Positions 9,175-17,666 of a stretch of 64,000 nucleotides of DNA are shown here, piece after piece; the stretch's first letter is position 1, and each line of letters starts with the position of its first letter. Source of the DNA: Celeribacter sp. HF31 (lineage in GTDB: Bacteria; Pseudomonadota; Alphaproteobacteria; Rhodobacterales; Rhodobacteraceae); contig NZ_JAATOT010000001.1 of NCBI RefSeq assembly GCF_011806455.1, positions 620,001 through 684,000 of the forward strand, given 5' to 3'. Under the pieces are notes generated by a model. The model worked only from the letters and a program-made list of their open reading frames with translations. It was not told the DNA's origin and ran no database searches. The translations under genes and the position numbers were made by a program.

Positions 9175-10097
9175 GTGATGTCCTTCGGTGTGTAGGTCGC
9201 GTCCAACCTTGAGCGCAGATAATCGGCGCCGGTGACCGCGGGGTATTTGGCCTCGCCCGTGCCCGGCAGAGCGGCAATCACGCTGTCAGGGTTCGGGTCG
9301 AGGAAAAAGGCGATGGAGCGGCGGGCGGTTTTGGGCGGCAACACCCGGTGCGGGGTCGAGACATAGATGTCATTCGACCAACGCATCAGGCAATCGCCGA
9401 TGTTGACCACGTATGCCCCCGGCACATGCGGCACGTCGATCCAATCGCCGCCACGGGGGCGGACCTGCAACCCGCCGACACCGTCGGTCATGAGCATGGT
9501 CACAGAGCCGTAATCCGTATGCGCGCCTGCGCCGATGCCTTCGCCGTCCGGGGCCGCCGGGTAGGAGAGCACACGCAGCGTCGCCATCGGTTCGGTGAAG
9601 TGCGGCGGGAAGTAGCCTTCGGGCAGGTTCAAATCCATCTCGAACGCCCGGTGCAGCGCGACCGAGAGGTGCAGCACGGCGTCGTAGTAATCGAGCATGG
9701 TATCGCGAAAACCGGGCACCTCGGGCCAGACATTCACACCACGAAACGGCTCACCGGCAACGACGCGCGGGTCGTCAGAGGGAAGATCAAAGCCGACGTT
9801 GAACGCCTCTTTGCGGTCCATCTGGCCGGAGGTCTCGTCCAAGGCTTCGGAGCCCTGACAGGCCCAGCCCCGGTTGTGCGGGTTGTTTCGAATGTCGATT
9901 TTCGCTTTTTCCGCCATGGGCAGCGCGAAAAATGCGTCGCCCTTGGCGAAGACATCCGCGATCAAATCCTCTGGGATGCCGTGGTTCGACACGAGAAAGA
10001 ACCCCGTGTCGCGGCAGGCACGCCCGAGGTCTGTCACGAAGCCGTCGACGTCCGTGCCTGTGGCAAAGCGGCTCCAATCGAGAACAGGAATGTCCAT
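9171..10097 (-). CDS. Isopenicillin N synthase-like 2-oxoglutarate/Fe(II) oxygenase
   Basis: 308 residues. N-terminal DIOX_N region (PVLDWSRFATG, GFFLVSNHGIP) and C-terminal jelly roll. The iron triad is present: HTDYGSVTML (His, Asp) and STPHRVLPP (His), with the 2-oxoglutarate arginine in ARRSIAFFLDPN. It probably hydroxylates a small organic substrate with O2 and 2-oxoglutarate. The operon (creatininase, deaminase-like, FAD oxidase) suggests ring or side-chain oxidation of an N-containing compound; that is inference. Confidence 0.9.
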   Translation of the reverse strand: MDIPVLDWSRFATGTDVDGFVTDLGRACRDTGFFLVSNHGIPEDLIADVFAKGDAFFALPMAEKAKIDIRNNPHNRGWACQGSEALDETSGQMDRKEAFNVGFDLPSDDPRVVAGEPFRGVNVWPEVPGFRDTMLDYYDAVLHLSVALHRAFEMDLNLPEGYFPPHFTEPMATLRVLSYPAAPDGEGIGAGAHTDYGSVTMLMTDGVGGLQVRPRGGDWIDVPHVPGAYVVNIGDCLMRWSNDIYVSTPHRVLPPKTARRSIAFFLDPNPDSVIAALPGTGEAKYPAVTGADYLRSRLDATYTPKDIT

Positions 10098-10718
10098 TTA
10101 CCCCTCCTTCGGCGCAGGCGCCGCGATCAATTTGTCGAGCCGCTTTTGAACCCGCGTCAGGTGTTTGGCGCGGCTATCCGGCGTCGAGCTGTCCATCAGG
10201 AAATGCGCGGCAAAGGCGGTTTTGCACCGCTTGGCCAAGATCACCCGAAGCCCGCGCATGAGCGTGCGTTTGCCGGGTGCTCCGACAAAGAAGGTCAGCC
10301 AGCGCGAGGCGCCGCAGGTGGTGAAAACGCCCAGCTTGGTGATGTGGGTCAGGCCGGGTTTGATGTCATCGCCCTCTTTTTGCGGCATGATGAAGGCGAC
10401 GCCCGACACCATGGTGCGGTCGAGCCAGCCCTTGAGCATGGCGGGCAGGCCGTACCACCAGGTCGGATAGACGAAAATAAGGCTGTCGCACCACTCAAGG
10501 TCCGTGCAGTCGCGGTCCACGAGGACGCGGTTCTCCGGCACGTTTTCGTAGATTTCATGCTCATGGGCGGAGAGCACCGGATCGAAGCCCTCGGCATAGA
10601 GATCGCGCAGGCGATACTCCACGCCTGCGGTCTCAAGGCGCGCGACCACGAGGTCGCGGATGCCGCGGTTAAACGAGGTCTCGCGCGGGTGACAATAGAC
10701 GACGAGGGCGCGTTTCAT
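10098..10718 (-). CDS. Flavodoxin-fold NAD(P)H oxidoreductase (quinone reductase/KefF family)
   Basis: 206 residues from ATG 10718, which has GGGGGAG eight bases upstream; a longer frame would run into repeat copy C and is rejected. The N-terminus KRALVVYCHPRETSFNRGI and the IFVYPTWWYGLPAMLKGWLDR segment are hallmark flavodoxin_2 motifs that bind FMN or FAD. It likely passes electrons from NAD(P)H to a flavin, quinone or the neighbouring oxygenases. A second homologue lies one gene upstream, with repeat C between them. Confidence 0.88.
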   Translation of the reverse strand: MKRALVVYCHPRETSFNRGIRDLVVARLETAGVEYRLRDLYAEGFDPVLSAHEHEIYENVPENRVLVDRDCTDLEWCDSLIFVYPTWWYGLPAMLKGWLDRTMVSGVAFIMPQKEGDDIKPGLTHITKLGVFTTCGASRWLTFFVGAPGKRTLMRGLRVILAKRCKTAFAAHFLMDSSTPDSRAKHLTRVQKRLDKLIAAPAPKEG

Positions 10719-10755
10719 GACTGAATCTCCCCCGCGCGGAACAAAGGCCGCAGGC

Positions 10756-10898
10756 CGCCGCGCGCTCGCCTGACCGTCCCGCGGTCTGGCGATTTTGCTG
10801 TCGAATTGCACTGACGAGAATGCGCAAGGACTTGGCTGGCATAAAGCACTTTGCTCAAAGGGTGTTTCGCCAGCCCCCGGTCAGGCGACCGCGCGGCG
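10756..10898 (+). repeat. Structured intergenic repeat, copy C
   Basis: Terminal inverted repeat of 21 bases with one mismatch (10756-10776 against 10878-10898). The inner stem is CTGGCGA with TCGCCAG, and the core is CTTGGCTGGCATAAA followed by TGCTCAAAG. It sits inside the minus-strand operon between two flavodoxin-fold genes, so it is transcribed, although its family orientation is opposite to the operon. Confidence 0.75.
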
Positions 10899-10914
10899 TC
10901 TTGGGAGGTCTGCA

Positions 10915-11505
10915 TCACATCGCCTCCATTTCGCGCCGCACCCGCTCCAGATGCGCTTTGAGCTTCGGCTCCGTGTTCCGGTTCATGTCGTAACAGGCGA
11001 TGTATTTTTTCTTCGGCATGCCACAGGCATACCACACCGGCCGGGTGACGCATTTGCGGGGCGGGTCGCCGTTCATCATCGCTCTCAGACGTGTGCCGCC
11101 ATAGGTGGTGCAGGCGTAGAGCTTCTTGATGTTGGTGAGACCCGGACGGACCTTGCCATCCACCAGTTTGAAGCTGACGCCCGGAAGGAAAATCCGGTCG
11201 AGAAAGCCCTTGAGGATCGCCGGATAGCCGAAATTCCACACCGGGAAAACCATGACCAGCGCATCGGCGGCCTGAAGCCGTTCGACGTATTCGCGTACTG
11301 GTTCGATATTGGCGGGCTCGTCGTGATAGCCGCGACGGTCCTCCATCGTGAGCACCGGTTGAAAGCCCTCGACGTTCAAATCGCAATCGTCGACCTCCCA
11401 GCCGGATTTGGTGAGCGTCTCCACGACCACCTCATGCACCGCCGCGTTGAAGCTTTCCGGGCAGGGGTGGGCGTAGAGGACGAGAACGCGTCCTTTGGAA
11501 CTCAT
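10915..11505 (-). CDS. Flavodoxin-fold NAD(P)H oxidoreductase (quinone reductase family), second copy
   Basis: 196 residues. GRVLVLYAHPCPESFNAAVH at the N-terminus and MVFPVWNFGYPAILKGFLDR mark the flavodoxin_2 fold. It is clearly diverged from the homologue at 10098-10718, so the pair is old or the two have different partners. Four-base overlap with the FAD oxidase gene upstream (11502-11505). Confidence 0.87.
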   Translation of the reverse strand: MSSKGRVLVLYAHPCPESFNAAVHEVVVETLTKSGWEVDDCDLNVEGFQPVLTMEDRRGYHDEPANIEPVREYVERLQAADALVMVFPVWNFGYPAILKGFLDRIFLPGVSFKLVDGKVRPGLTNIKKLYACTTYGGTRLRAMMNGDPPRKCVTRPVWYACGMPKKKYIACYDMNRNTEPKLKAHLERVRREMEAM

Positions 11506-12920
11506 TCCTCACCTTCGCTTTCTGGCTCCGGTTTCGGCGTGATCTTGGCGTAGGAATACATGTCGGCGTAGTCGAAATCCGGCTCGTCCCAAGCGATCAT
11601 CTTGCCGGGGTTCAAAAGGCCCTTCGGGTCCGCCTCGCGTTTGAAATCGAGCTGGCGTTTGTCGGTCGACTGACGCCCGCCTTCCTCCAAGGTGTAGCGA
11701 TGCGGGTTGAAGATCATGCAATCCATCGCCTCGTGTTTGGCGACCAAGTCATCGAGCTGCGCCTTGTCCTTCGGGAAGACAATCGGCAGACCCGCAAAGG
11801 ACAGCCCTGCGCCCTCGCGCATGACTTCGAGATGCATGTAGAGATCGTCCTTGAAGGTTTCATAGGCACTCATGATCTTTTCGATGTCCGACCCGTAGCG
11901 TACCTGAAGATAGGTCAGGTCTTTCTCGAACTTGAGCGCGCGCAGCGTGGTATGGTTCCAGCCATATTCATAGACCGGACCGGGGTGGCGATCCCATTGC
12001 ACATCATCGGAGCGGTAGATCACCTCCGCCCCCTCATAGCGGTCCAGAAGCGTCTGGAAGCCCGCCATGGAGTGCGGCGCGACCATGAGGCCACAGAGGT
12101 GGTCACTCTCGGTGACATGGGCCTTCACACGCTGGAAATACTTATGCGCGATGGGGGCGGCATAGACCGAGGCGAGTTTGATCAGAATGCCCGGCTCGGA
12201 GGTCAAAGCGCCTGCGAATTCAGTCGCCATGCGGAAGGTGTCAAAGCGCACGAACATCTCGACCCATTCGTAGGCGGGGGCGAGCGGCATTTCGATCTCG
12301 GTGATGATGCCGTTGGTGCCATAGGCGTGGGAGACGCGGTGCAGCTCCTCGCCGGTGAACTCAAGCGCGCGCGGTTCGGCCTCCATGGTGATCACCCGCA
12401 GGCGGTCGATGTTGCCGAGATCGCGCAAAGCGCCCCAGTTTGCGGACCCGACCCCACCGGAGCCGCCCGCGATGAAGCCGCCAAGCGAGGCCTGCGAATA
12501 GGTCGAGGGGAACATGCGCAGCTCCTGACCCGACTTTTCTTTCAACTCGGCGTCCATCTCCTTGATGATGATGCCGGGTTCGGCGACGACATAGCCCGCG
12601 CCGATCTCCTTGATCTTGTTCATCTTTGTCAGATGCATGACGCAGCCGCCGGAAAGGGGCATCGCCTGACCGTAGTTGCCGGTGCCGCCGCCGCGACAGG
12701 TGACGGGCACGTCATGTGCGTAACAGGTCTTCAAGACCTCGATCACCTCGGCTTCGGAGGTCGGGTTGACCACGAAATCGGCCTGAAGGTGATCCATCTC
12801 GGCCTTCAAAACCGGCGAGTACCAAAAGAAGTCGCGCGATTTGTTGCGGACGGTGGCGGGGTTTTCTTCGATGTCCAGATGGGACAGGGCGGCCATGGCC
12901 GCAGCGGAATTTTTGTTCAT
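11502..12920 (-). CDS. FAD-linked oxidase (GlcD/PCMH family)
   Basis: 472 residues. FAD-binding PCMH domain with TCRGGGTGNYGQAMPLSGG, then FIAGGSGGVGSANWGALRD, and a C-terminal cap ending in FNPHRYTLEEGGRQ and LLNPGKMIAW. Such enzymes oxidise hydroxy acids or similar alcohols, passing electrons to quinones or other carriers. Two flavin reductase-like genes follow it. Substrate not determinable. Confidence 0.88.
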   Translation of the reverse strand: MNKNSAAAMAALSHLDIEENPATVRNKSRDFFWYSPVLKAEMDHLQADFVVNPTSEAEVIEVLKTCYAHDVPVTCRGGGTGNYGQAMPLSGGCVMHLTKMNKIKEIGAGYVVAEPGIIIKEMDAELKEKSGQELRMFPSTYSQASLGGFIAGGSGGVGSANWGALRDLGNIDRLRVITMEAEPRALEFTGEELHRVSHAYGTNGIITEIEMPLAPAYEWVEMFVRFDTFRMATEFAGALTSEPGILIKLASVYAAPIAHKYFQRVKAHVTESDHLCGLMVAPHSMAGFQTLLDRYEGAEVIYRSDDVQWDRHPGPVYEYGWNHTTLRALKFEKDLTYLQVRYGSDIEKIMSAYETFKDDLYMHLEVMREGAGLSFAGLPIVFPKDKAQLDDLVAKHEAMDCMIFNPHRYTLEEGGRQSTDKRQLDFKREADPKGLLNPGKMIAWDEPDFDYADMYSYAKITPKPEPESEGEE

Positions 12921-12924
12921 GATA

Positions 12925-14214
12925 TTAGCTCACGATCTCATCAAGTTCAGAGTAAGACGGCAGGGTGCGGTCAATGGGATCTCCGTCCCTCAAAACCACC
13001 CTGTCGGATTGCGGGCGGGCGAAGAGCTCGGTCCAGCCGCGTGCGTTGCAGATGACCAGATCGGCAGGGGCGCCGTCCGTCAGGTTTGGGGTGTCAAACC
13101 CACAGGCCCGCGCCGGATTGGTCAGAAAGGCATTCACCCAGGGCACATCCGTGTGGTCGAGGTGACAAATCCGCGTCGCCTCGCGCATCACCTCGATCAT
13201 GTCGAGATCGCCATAGGCGTAGAACGGATCGCGGGTGTTATCAGAGGCGAAGGAGACGTTGACCCCCGCCGCGTTCAACTCATGCGCCATGGTGACACCG
13301 CGCCAACGTGGCGTGCGGCCCTTGTAGCGGTCTTGCAGATACATGTTGCACATCGGCAGCGACACGACGTTGAGCCCGGCCTTGGCGACGAGCGCGATGA
13401 TCTCTTCGGCCACCTCGTCCGGCATCACCGAAATGGAACAGCAATGGCCCACCGTGACGCGGTTCTTGAACCCCAGCTCGATCACCGTCTCCGCAATGGT
13501 GCGCAGCGTGTCGGAGGTCGGATCGTCTGTCTCATCGACGTGGAAATCGACGTCGAGATCATAGATCACCGCGAAGTGGAAGAAATCCAGCAGCCGTTCT
13601 TTCAGATCCGGCACCGGGTAGGTGACAGAGCCTAAGATCTGTCCGGCGTCCGCGACGATTTTCGCAATGGCCGGGAAGTCGCCCTGATCCTTGAAAACCT
13701 TGTCGATGGCGACCAGACAGGAGGCCTGCAACTCGATCTTGCCCCCCCATTTGTCTTGCATCCGCTTGACCACGCCAAAGGACGACGACGCCAGCGCGTC
13801 CAGGCTGTCGATATGGGTGCGGATGGCCTTGGTGCCATGGGCATAGGCGCAGCGCAGCGCGAAATCCATCCGCGCTTCGACATCCGCCGCCGTCCAATTC
13901 GCGTGGTCCGCGTGAACGGTCTCCAAGGCCCCCATAAAGGAGCCATCCGGGTTCGAGGCGCGGGGCCAAATATGGCCCTTGTCGAGATGCGTGTGCATGT
14001 CGACGAAGGCCGGAAAGACCATCGCGCCTTTCATGTCGATCTGAGGTATGTCGATCACGGTTTCGGCCGGTTGCCCAGCGTCCGTTTGCGTGATCTTTCC
14101 ATCTGTGATCGTGAGATCGGTGGTGATGAGGTCCCCGGATTGGCCCATGAGGCTGGCCGGGACCGTGACATTTCGAAGTGTCTTCGCGCCGCTGGGCAGA
14201 ACGCAAAAGCTCAT
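12925..14214 (-). CDS. Cytosine deaminase-like metal-dependent amidohydrolase
   Basis: 429 residues from ATG 14214, preceded by TAAGGACT; a 14-residue longer frame would overlap the permease gene. The metal-site motifs are DMHTHLDKGHIWPR, DFHVDETDDPTSDTL, VTVGHCCSISVM and VSFASDNTRDPF (catalytic Asp), all as in CodA/AtzC-like enzymes. It removes an amino or substituted amino group from a pyrimidine, triazine or imidazolone ring. CodA-type enzymes can also deaminate creatinine, which is notable beside a creatininase homologue, though the pathway is not established. Confidence 0.88.
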   Translation of the reverse strand: MSFCVLPSGAKTLRNVTVPASLMGQSGDLITTDLTITDGKITQTDAGQPAETVIDIPQIDMKGAMVFPAFVDMHTHLDKGHIWPRASNPDGSFMGALETVHADHANWTAADVEARMDFALRCAYAHGTKAIRTHIDSLDALASSSFGVVKRMQDKWGGKIELQASCLVAIDKVFKDQGDFPAIAKIVADAGQILGSVTYPVPDLKERLLDFFHFAVIYDLDVDFHVDETDDPTSDTLRTIAETVIELGFKNRVTVGHCCSISVMPDEVAEEIIALVAKAGLNVVSLPMCNMYLQDRYKGRTPRWRGVTMAHELNAAGVNVSFASDNTRDPFYAYGDLDMIEVMREATRICHLDHTDVPWVNAFLTNPARACGFDTPNLTDGAPADLVICNARGWTELFARPQSDRVVLRDGDPIDRTLPSYSELDEIVS

Positions 14215-14222
14215 ATAAGTCC

Positions 14223-15077
14223 TTATGACTCCCGTTTGATCGCACTTTCGTGCCATTTGTGCAGCAATGCGTGAGAGAGCAAAGAGGCTGCGGTGAAGAT
14301 CACGACACCTGTCGCCGCAATCAAAAGAAGGGCCGCGAACATGCGCGGAATGTTGAGGCGGTAACCGGCCTCAAGAATGCGAAACGCCAGCCCCGATCCG
14401 ATGCCGCCGGTGCCTGCGACATATTCGGCCACAACGGCGCCGATCAGGGACAGACCACCCGCGATGCGAAGCCCGCCCAAGAAATAGGGCAGAGCGGTCG
14501 GCAGTTGCAAATAGCGCAGCCGCTGCCAGCGCGTTGCGCCGTAGATTTTATAGAGATCGCGCAGGTTGTGGTCCGTCGAATTGAGGCCGAGCGTGGTGTT
14601 CGACAGGATCGGGAAAAACGCCACGATCCAGGCACACAAGAGCAGCCCCGCAATCCGGCTATCGACATAAATAAAGATCAGGGGCGCGATGGAAACCACC
14701 GGCGTCACCTGCAAGATGACGGCGAAGGGGTAAAACGACATCTCGAAATAGCGCGACTGGGTGAAGAGGATCGCAAGGCCCACGCCGCCAATCACAGCGA
14801 CCGCCAGCGCGGCCAGCGTGATCTTCAGCGTCACAATGAGCGCATCCGACAACATGCCCCAATCCTTGATCAGCGTCTCAAGCACCAACCCCGGCCCCGG
14901 CAGGATGTAATGCGGAATGTCGTTCCACACCACCATGCGGTCCCAGAGGAAAATCGCCAAGGCGATCACCAACACGGGCAAAAGCCATTTCGCAATCTTT
15001 TCGCGCTTTTCAGCGCGGGCGTAGCGCAGCTCTTCTTCGTCCACGAGAGTTGCGGTGTTCATATCTGTCGTGCTCAT
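14223..15077 (-). CDS. ABC transporter permease, SsuC/TauC/ThiX type
   Basis: 284 residues with six membrane segments after an N-terminal charged stretch and an EAA-type loop ([22 protein letters not shown]). It pairs with the ATPase upstream (overlap of four bases, 15074-15077). The family imports sulfonates, taurine, nitrate or hydroxymethylpyrimidine-like compounds. Confidence 0.9.
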   Translation of the reverse strand: MSTTDMNTATLVDEEELRYARAEKREKIAKWLLPVLVIALAIFLWDRMVVWNDIPHYILPGPGLVLETLIKDWGMLSDALIVTLKITLAALAVAVIGGVGLAILFTQSRYFEMSFYPFAVILQVTPVVSIAPLIFIYVDSRIAGLLLCAWIVAFFPILSNTTLGLNSTDHNLRDLYKIYGATRWQRLRYLQLPTALPYFLGGLRIAGGLSLIGAVVAEYVAGTGGIGSGLAFRILEAGYRLNIPRMFAALLLIAATGVVIFTAASLLSHALLHKWHESAIKRES

Positions 15078-15880
15078 GCCGAGGCCCTCGTGCCATGTTC
15101 ATTCATTGCACCATGCAGCGCGTCGGAGGCCTTGCGGCACAGCTCGGCATATTCCGCAGAGGTCCGAAACTCCTCGGTGCGCGGGTAGGGCGCATCGACG
15201 GTCACCTCGGATGACACCCGCCCGGGGCGCGCCGCCATGACGACGATGCGGTCCGACAGGAACACGCTCTCAAACACCGAGTGGGTGACGAAAATCACCG
15301 TGCATTTCAATTTGTCACGCAGCTCCAACAGATCGTTGTTCAGCTTGTGCCGGGTGATTTCATCCAGGGCCGCGAAAGGTTCGTCCATCAGGATCAGCCG
15401 CGGCTCGGTCACAAGAGAACGCGCGATGGAAACGCGCATTTTCATGCCACCCGACAGCTCGCGCGGATAGCTCTTTTGGAACTTCTCCAGACCCACCATC
15501 TTGAGCGCCCACATGATCTCGTCTTGCACGTCGCGAATGGATTTGCCGCGCAGACGGAAGGGCAACCAGACGTTCTGTTCGACTGTGGCCCAGGGCATCA
15601 GCGTCGGTTCCTGAAACACCACGCCCAGATCGCCGGTCTTCTGCCCGCCTTCCCAGTTGATATGCCCGGAGGTTGGGCGCATCAGGCCGGAAATCAGCCG
15701 CAAAGCCGTGGATTTGCCACAGCCCGACGGCCCCAGAAGCGAAATGAAATCGCCTTGGTTCACGGTCAGGTTCATATCCTTGAGCGCCACGACCGTGCCG
15801 CCGAAGACCTTGTCCACATTGGACATCTCCAACAGTTTGTCGCGCTGGCCCATGGGCGGAATGGATGGGGGGAGGGTCAT
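15074..15880 (-). CDS. ABC transporter ATP-binding protein, SsuB/TauB/ThiZ type
   Basis: 268 residues. Walker [14 protein letters not shown], signature [15 protein letters not shown], Walker [14 protein letters not shown], switch [11 protein letters not shown]. It is the only ATPase in this operon and drives the permease at 14223. Confidence 0.93.
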   Translation of the reverse strand: MTLPPSIPPMGQRDKLLEMSNVDKVFGGTVVALKDMNLTVNQGDFISLLGPSGCGKSTALRLISGLMRPTSGHINWEGGQKTGDLGVVFQEPTLMPWATVEQNVWLPFRLRGKSIRDVQDEIMWALKMVGLEKFQKSYPRELSGGMKMRVSIARSLVTEPRLILMDEPFAALDEITRHKLNNDLLELRDKLKCTVIFVTHSVFESVFLSDRIVVMAARPGRVSSEVTVDAPYPRTEEFRTSAEYAELCRKASDALHGAMNEHGTRASA

Positions 15881-15904
15881 GTGCGTCTTTCGAAATCAAA
15901 GGAG

Positions 15905-15937
15905 GCGAGGGCGGTGAAAAGCGTGATCCGCCCTCGC
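15905..15937 (-). terminator. Intercistronic hairpin after the binding-protein gene
   Basis: A perfect 10-bp stem (GCGAGGGCGG at 15905-15914 with CCGCCCTCGC at 15928-15937), followed on the minus strand by TCCTTTGATTT. Probably attenuates or stabilises transcript so that the binding protein is made in excess. Confidence 0.55.
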
Positions 15938-15958
15938 TATGTCTTTGGGAAATGGACT

Positions 15959-16966
15959 TTATTTCAGGTCCATGCCAACTTTTGCGTTGGTGAACTCAAG
16001 CGTGTAGGCGGCGGAGTAATCCAGACCCGCTTCGATGACGCCGGCGTCGACCATCTTGTCGTAAAAGTCCGCGATCTTCTCGTCGGTCATCGCCCCGATG
16101 CCCAGCTCAAGCGCGTCGCCGCTGTCGACGATGCCTTCGGATTTCATCTTCTCAATCGCGAAGTCGATCTTGTCCTGGGTCATGTCCGGGTTGTCGGCCA
16201 TGATCATCTCATTGGCGGCGGAGTTGTCGTTATAGAGATAGTTGTACCAGCCCTTCGCCGACCCATCGACGAAACATTTCACCGCCTCCGGGTTTTCGTC
16301 GATGGTCTTTTGCATCGTCTCGATGGTGGTCGCATAGGTCGAATAACCGGCGTCCGCGATCAGGAAGACGTCAGGCGTAAAGCCGCCCTCTTTCTCGATC
16401 ACATAGGGCTCCGACGACAGGTAGCCCTGCATGGATTTCATCTCATCGGCCAAAAACGGCGCCGGGTTGAAGGTGTAGGGCTCGCGCTGCTCAACCGTGA
16501 ACCCGTAGGCGGCGATCATCCACTGGTAGTAAGACGCAAAGCCGTTGTCGCCGATCAGGAGCGTGGTCTTTTTCAGGTCTTCGAAGGTTTCCGCGACGCC
16601 CGGATGCGCGATGATCACCTGCGGGTGTTTTTGGAAGGTGGCGGCCACGGCCACGACCGGAATGCCCTCTTTGGCGGCGTTGAAGGCCTGCAACAGATCG
16701 CCGCCCATGTGGAACTGGATCTTGTCGGCCATCATCAGCGCGCGGTTGTTCACCTGCGGGCCGCCGGGCTGAATGGTGACGTCGAGGCCGCAGTCCGCAT
16801 AGGTGCCGTCGGCCACGGCTTGGTAATAGCCGCCGTGCTCGGCCTGCGCCAGCCAGTTGGTGCCAAAGGACACAGGGGTCAGGTCTTGCGCCATGGCTCC
16901 GGTGAGCGCAGTGGTGGACGTGGTCGCGGCAAGGGTCAGCCCCGCGAGGACGCGTTTCATGGTCAT
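15959..16966 (-). CDS. ABC transporter substrate-binding protein, NMT1/THI5-like
   Basis: 336 residues from ATG 16966, with CGGAGAA upstream; a longer frame into the promoter is rejected. Signal peptide with cleavage after GAMA. The mature N-terminus VSFGTNWLAQAEHGGYYQAV and LLIGDNGFASYYQWM are typical of the NMT1/THI5-like proteins that bind pyrimidine-type or sulfonate ligands. First gene of the minus-strand cluster that runs to 8386. Together with the deaminase-like enzyme it hints at a pyrimidine-like substrate. Confidence 0.88.
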   Translation of the reverse strand: MTMKRVLAGLTLAATTSTTALTGAMAQDLTPVSFGTNWLAQAEHGGYYQAVADGTYADCGLDVTIQPGGPQVNNRALMMADKIQFHMGGDLLQAFNAAKEGIPVVAVAATFQKHPQVIIAHPGVAETFEDLKKTTLLIGDNGFASYYQWMIAAYGFTVEQREPYTFNPAPFLADEMKSMQGYLSSEPYVIEKEGGFTPDVFLIADAGYSTYATTIETMQKTIDENPEAVKCFVDGSAKGWYNYLYNDNSAANEMIMADNPDMTQDKIDFAIEKMKSEGIVDSGDALELGIGAMTDEKIADFYDKMVDAGVIEAGLDYSAAYTLEFTNAKVGMDLK

Positions 16967-17086
16967 GTAAATTCTCCGTGGGTGAAATTCCGACCCCCAC
17001 GTTAGTGAGCCTCTTGTGCGGAGAGCAGCAGACGCGGGGCGTGTTCTTGTGCACAATCTGCAAATGCCAAAATAGAGGGCAGAATT

Positions 17087-17102
17087 CTGGCCGCTTGGTC
17101 AA
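17087..17102. promoter_or_regulatory. Degenerate RutR-like half-palindrome
   Basis: CTGGCCGCTTGGTCAA matches 11 of 14 defined positions of the RutR consensus TTGACCANNTGGTCAA, with the right half perfect. It lies in the divergent promoter region between the binding-protein gene and the RidA-like gene. The perfect site at 60215 makes a RutR-type regulator in this genome likely. A chance half-site remains possible. Confidence 0.3.
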
Positions 17103-17227
17103 ATTACAGGCAGTGGGTGGGAAAATCGGATGCGGAATTGTACACAATGGCGGCGTTCCGGGGCCCGAAATGGCACCGTGATCCGGCCTTTTGGCGAATC
17201 TGACAGAGACTCATCCCGGAGCATTTC

Positions 17228-17623
17228 ATGCACAAAGCCCTGACCCCATCCTCCATCGCCGCGCCCTTTGGCGCCTATTCGCATGGCATCGCCTCCGCGC
17301 CCGCGGGGCAGGTCATCGTGACGTCGGGTCAACTTGGTCTGGCCCCCGATGGCACCTGTCCCGAAGGCGTCAAAGCCCAAGCAGAACAGTGTTTCGCCAA
17401 TATCGACGCGATTTTGCAGGAGGCCGGCGCGACACGAGACACGGTGGTGCGCGTGAGCGGCTTTGTCACCGCCCGCGAGGACTTTCCAACCTATATGGCG
17501 GTGCGCGATGCCTGGCTTGCCGATGTGACGGTGAAACCCGCCTCGACGCTTTTGATCGTCACAGGCTTCACCCGCGAAGAGTTCAAGGTCGAGGTCGAGG
17601 TGACGGCGGTGGTGCCTGCTTAA
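17228..17623 (+). CDS. RidA/YjgF-like protein lacking the catalytic arginine
   Basis: 131 residues, one Rid domain (SSIAAPFGAYSHGI, VSGQ-like VTSGQLGLAPDG, VEVEVTAVVPA). Active RidA enzymes that hydrolyse reactive imines have an arginine in a PxR motif; here the equivalent stretch reads VKPASTLLIV, with serine instead. It therefore is probably not a classical imine deaminase, but may act on another ligand or a carbamate-like intermediate, as Rid subfamilies without the arginine do. GGAG lies six to eight bases before the start. Divergent from the catabolic operon and possibly co-regulated. Confidence 0.85.
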   Translation: MHKALTPSSIAAPFGAYSHGIASAPAGQVIVTSGQLGLAPDGTCPEGVKAQAEQCFANIDAILQEAGATRDTVVRVSGFVTAREDFPTYMAVRDAWLADVTVKPASTLLIVTGFTREEFKVEVEVTAVVPA

Positions 17624-17666
17624 TTTGCAACCACAGCGCGTGCCTGTTTTTTCGGCTTTCCGGCGT

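Noticed and set aside
10719-10811. N-terminal extension of the flavodoxin-fold gene
   Set aside because: It would read through half of repeat copy C; the ATG at 10718 has a strong ribosome site and the family N-terminus.
8239-10898. Interpretation of the repeats as integron attC sites
   Set aside because: No GTTRRRY/RYYYAAC core sites, no integrase, and copies do not flank gene cassettes in one direction.
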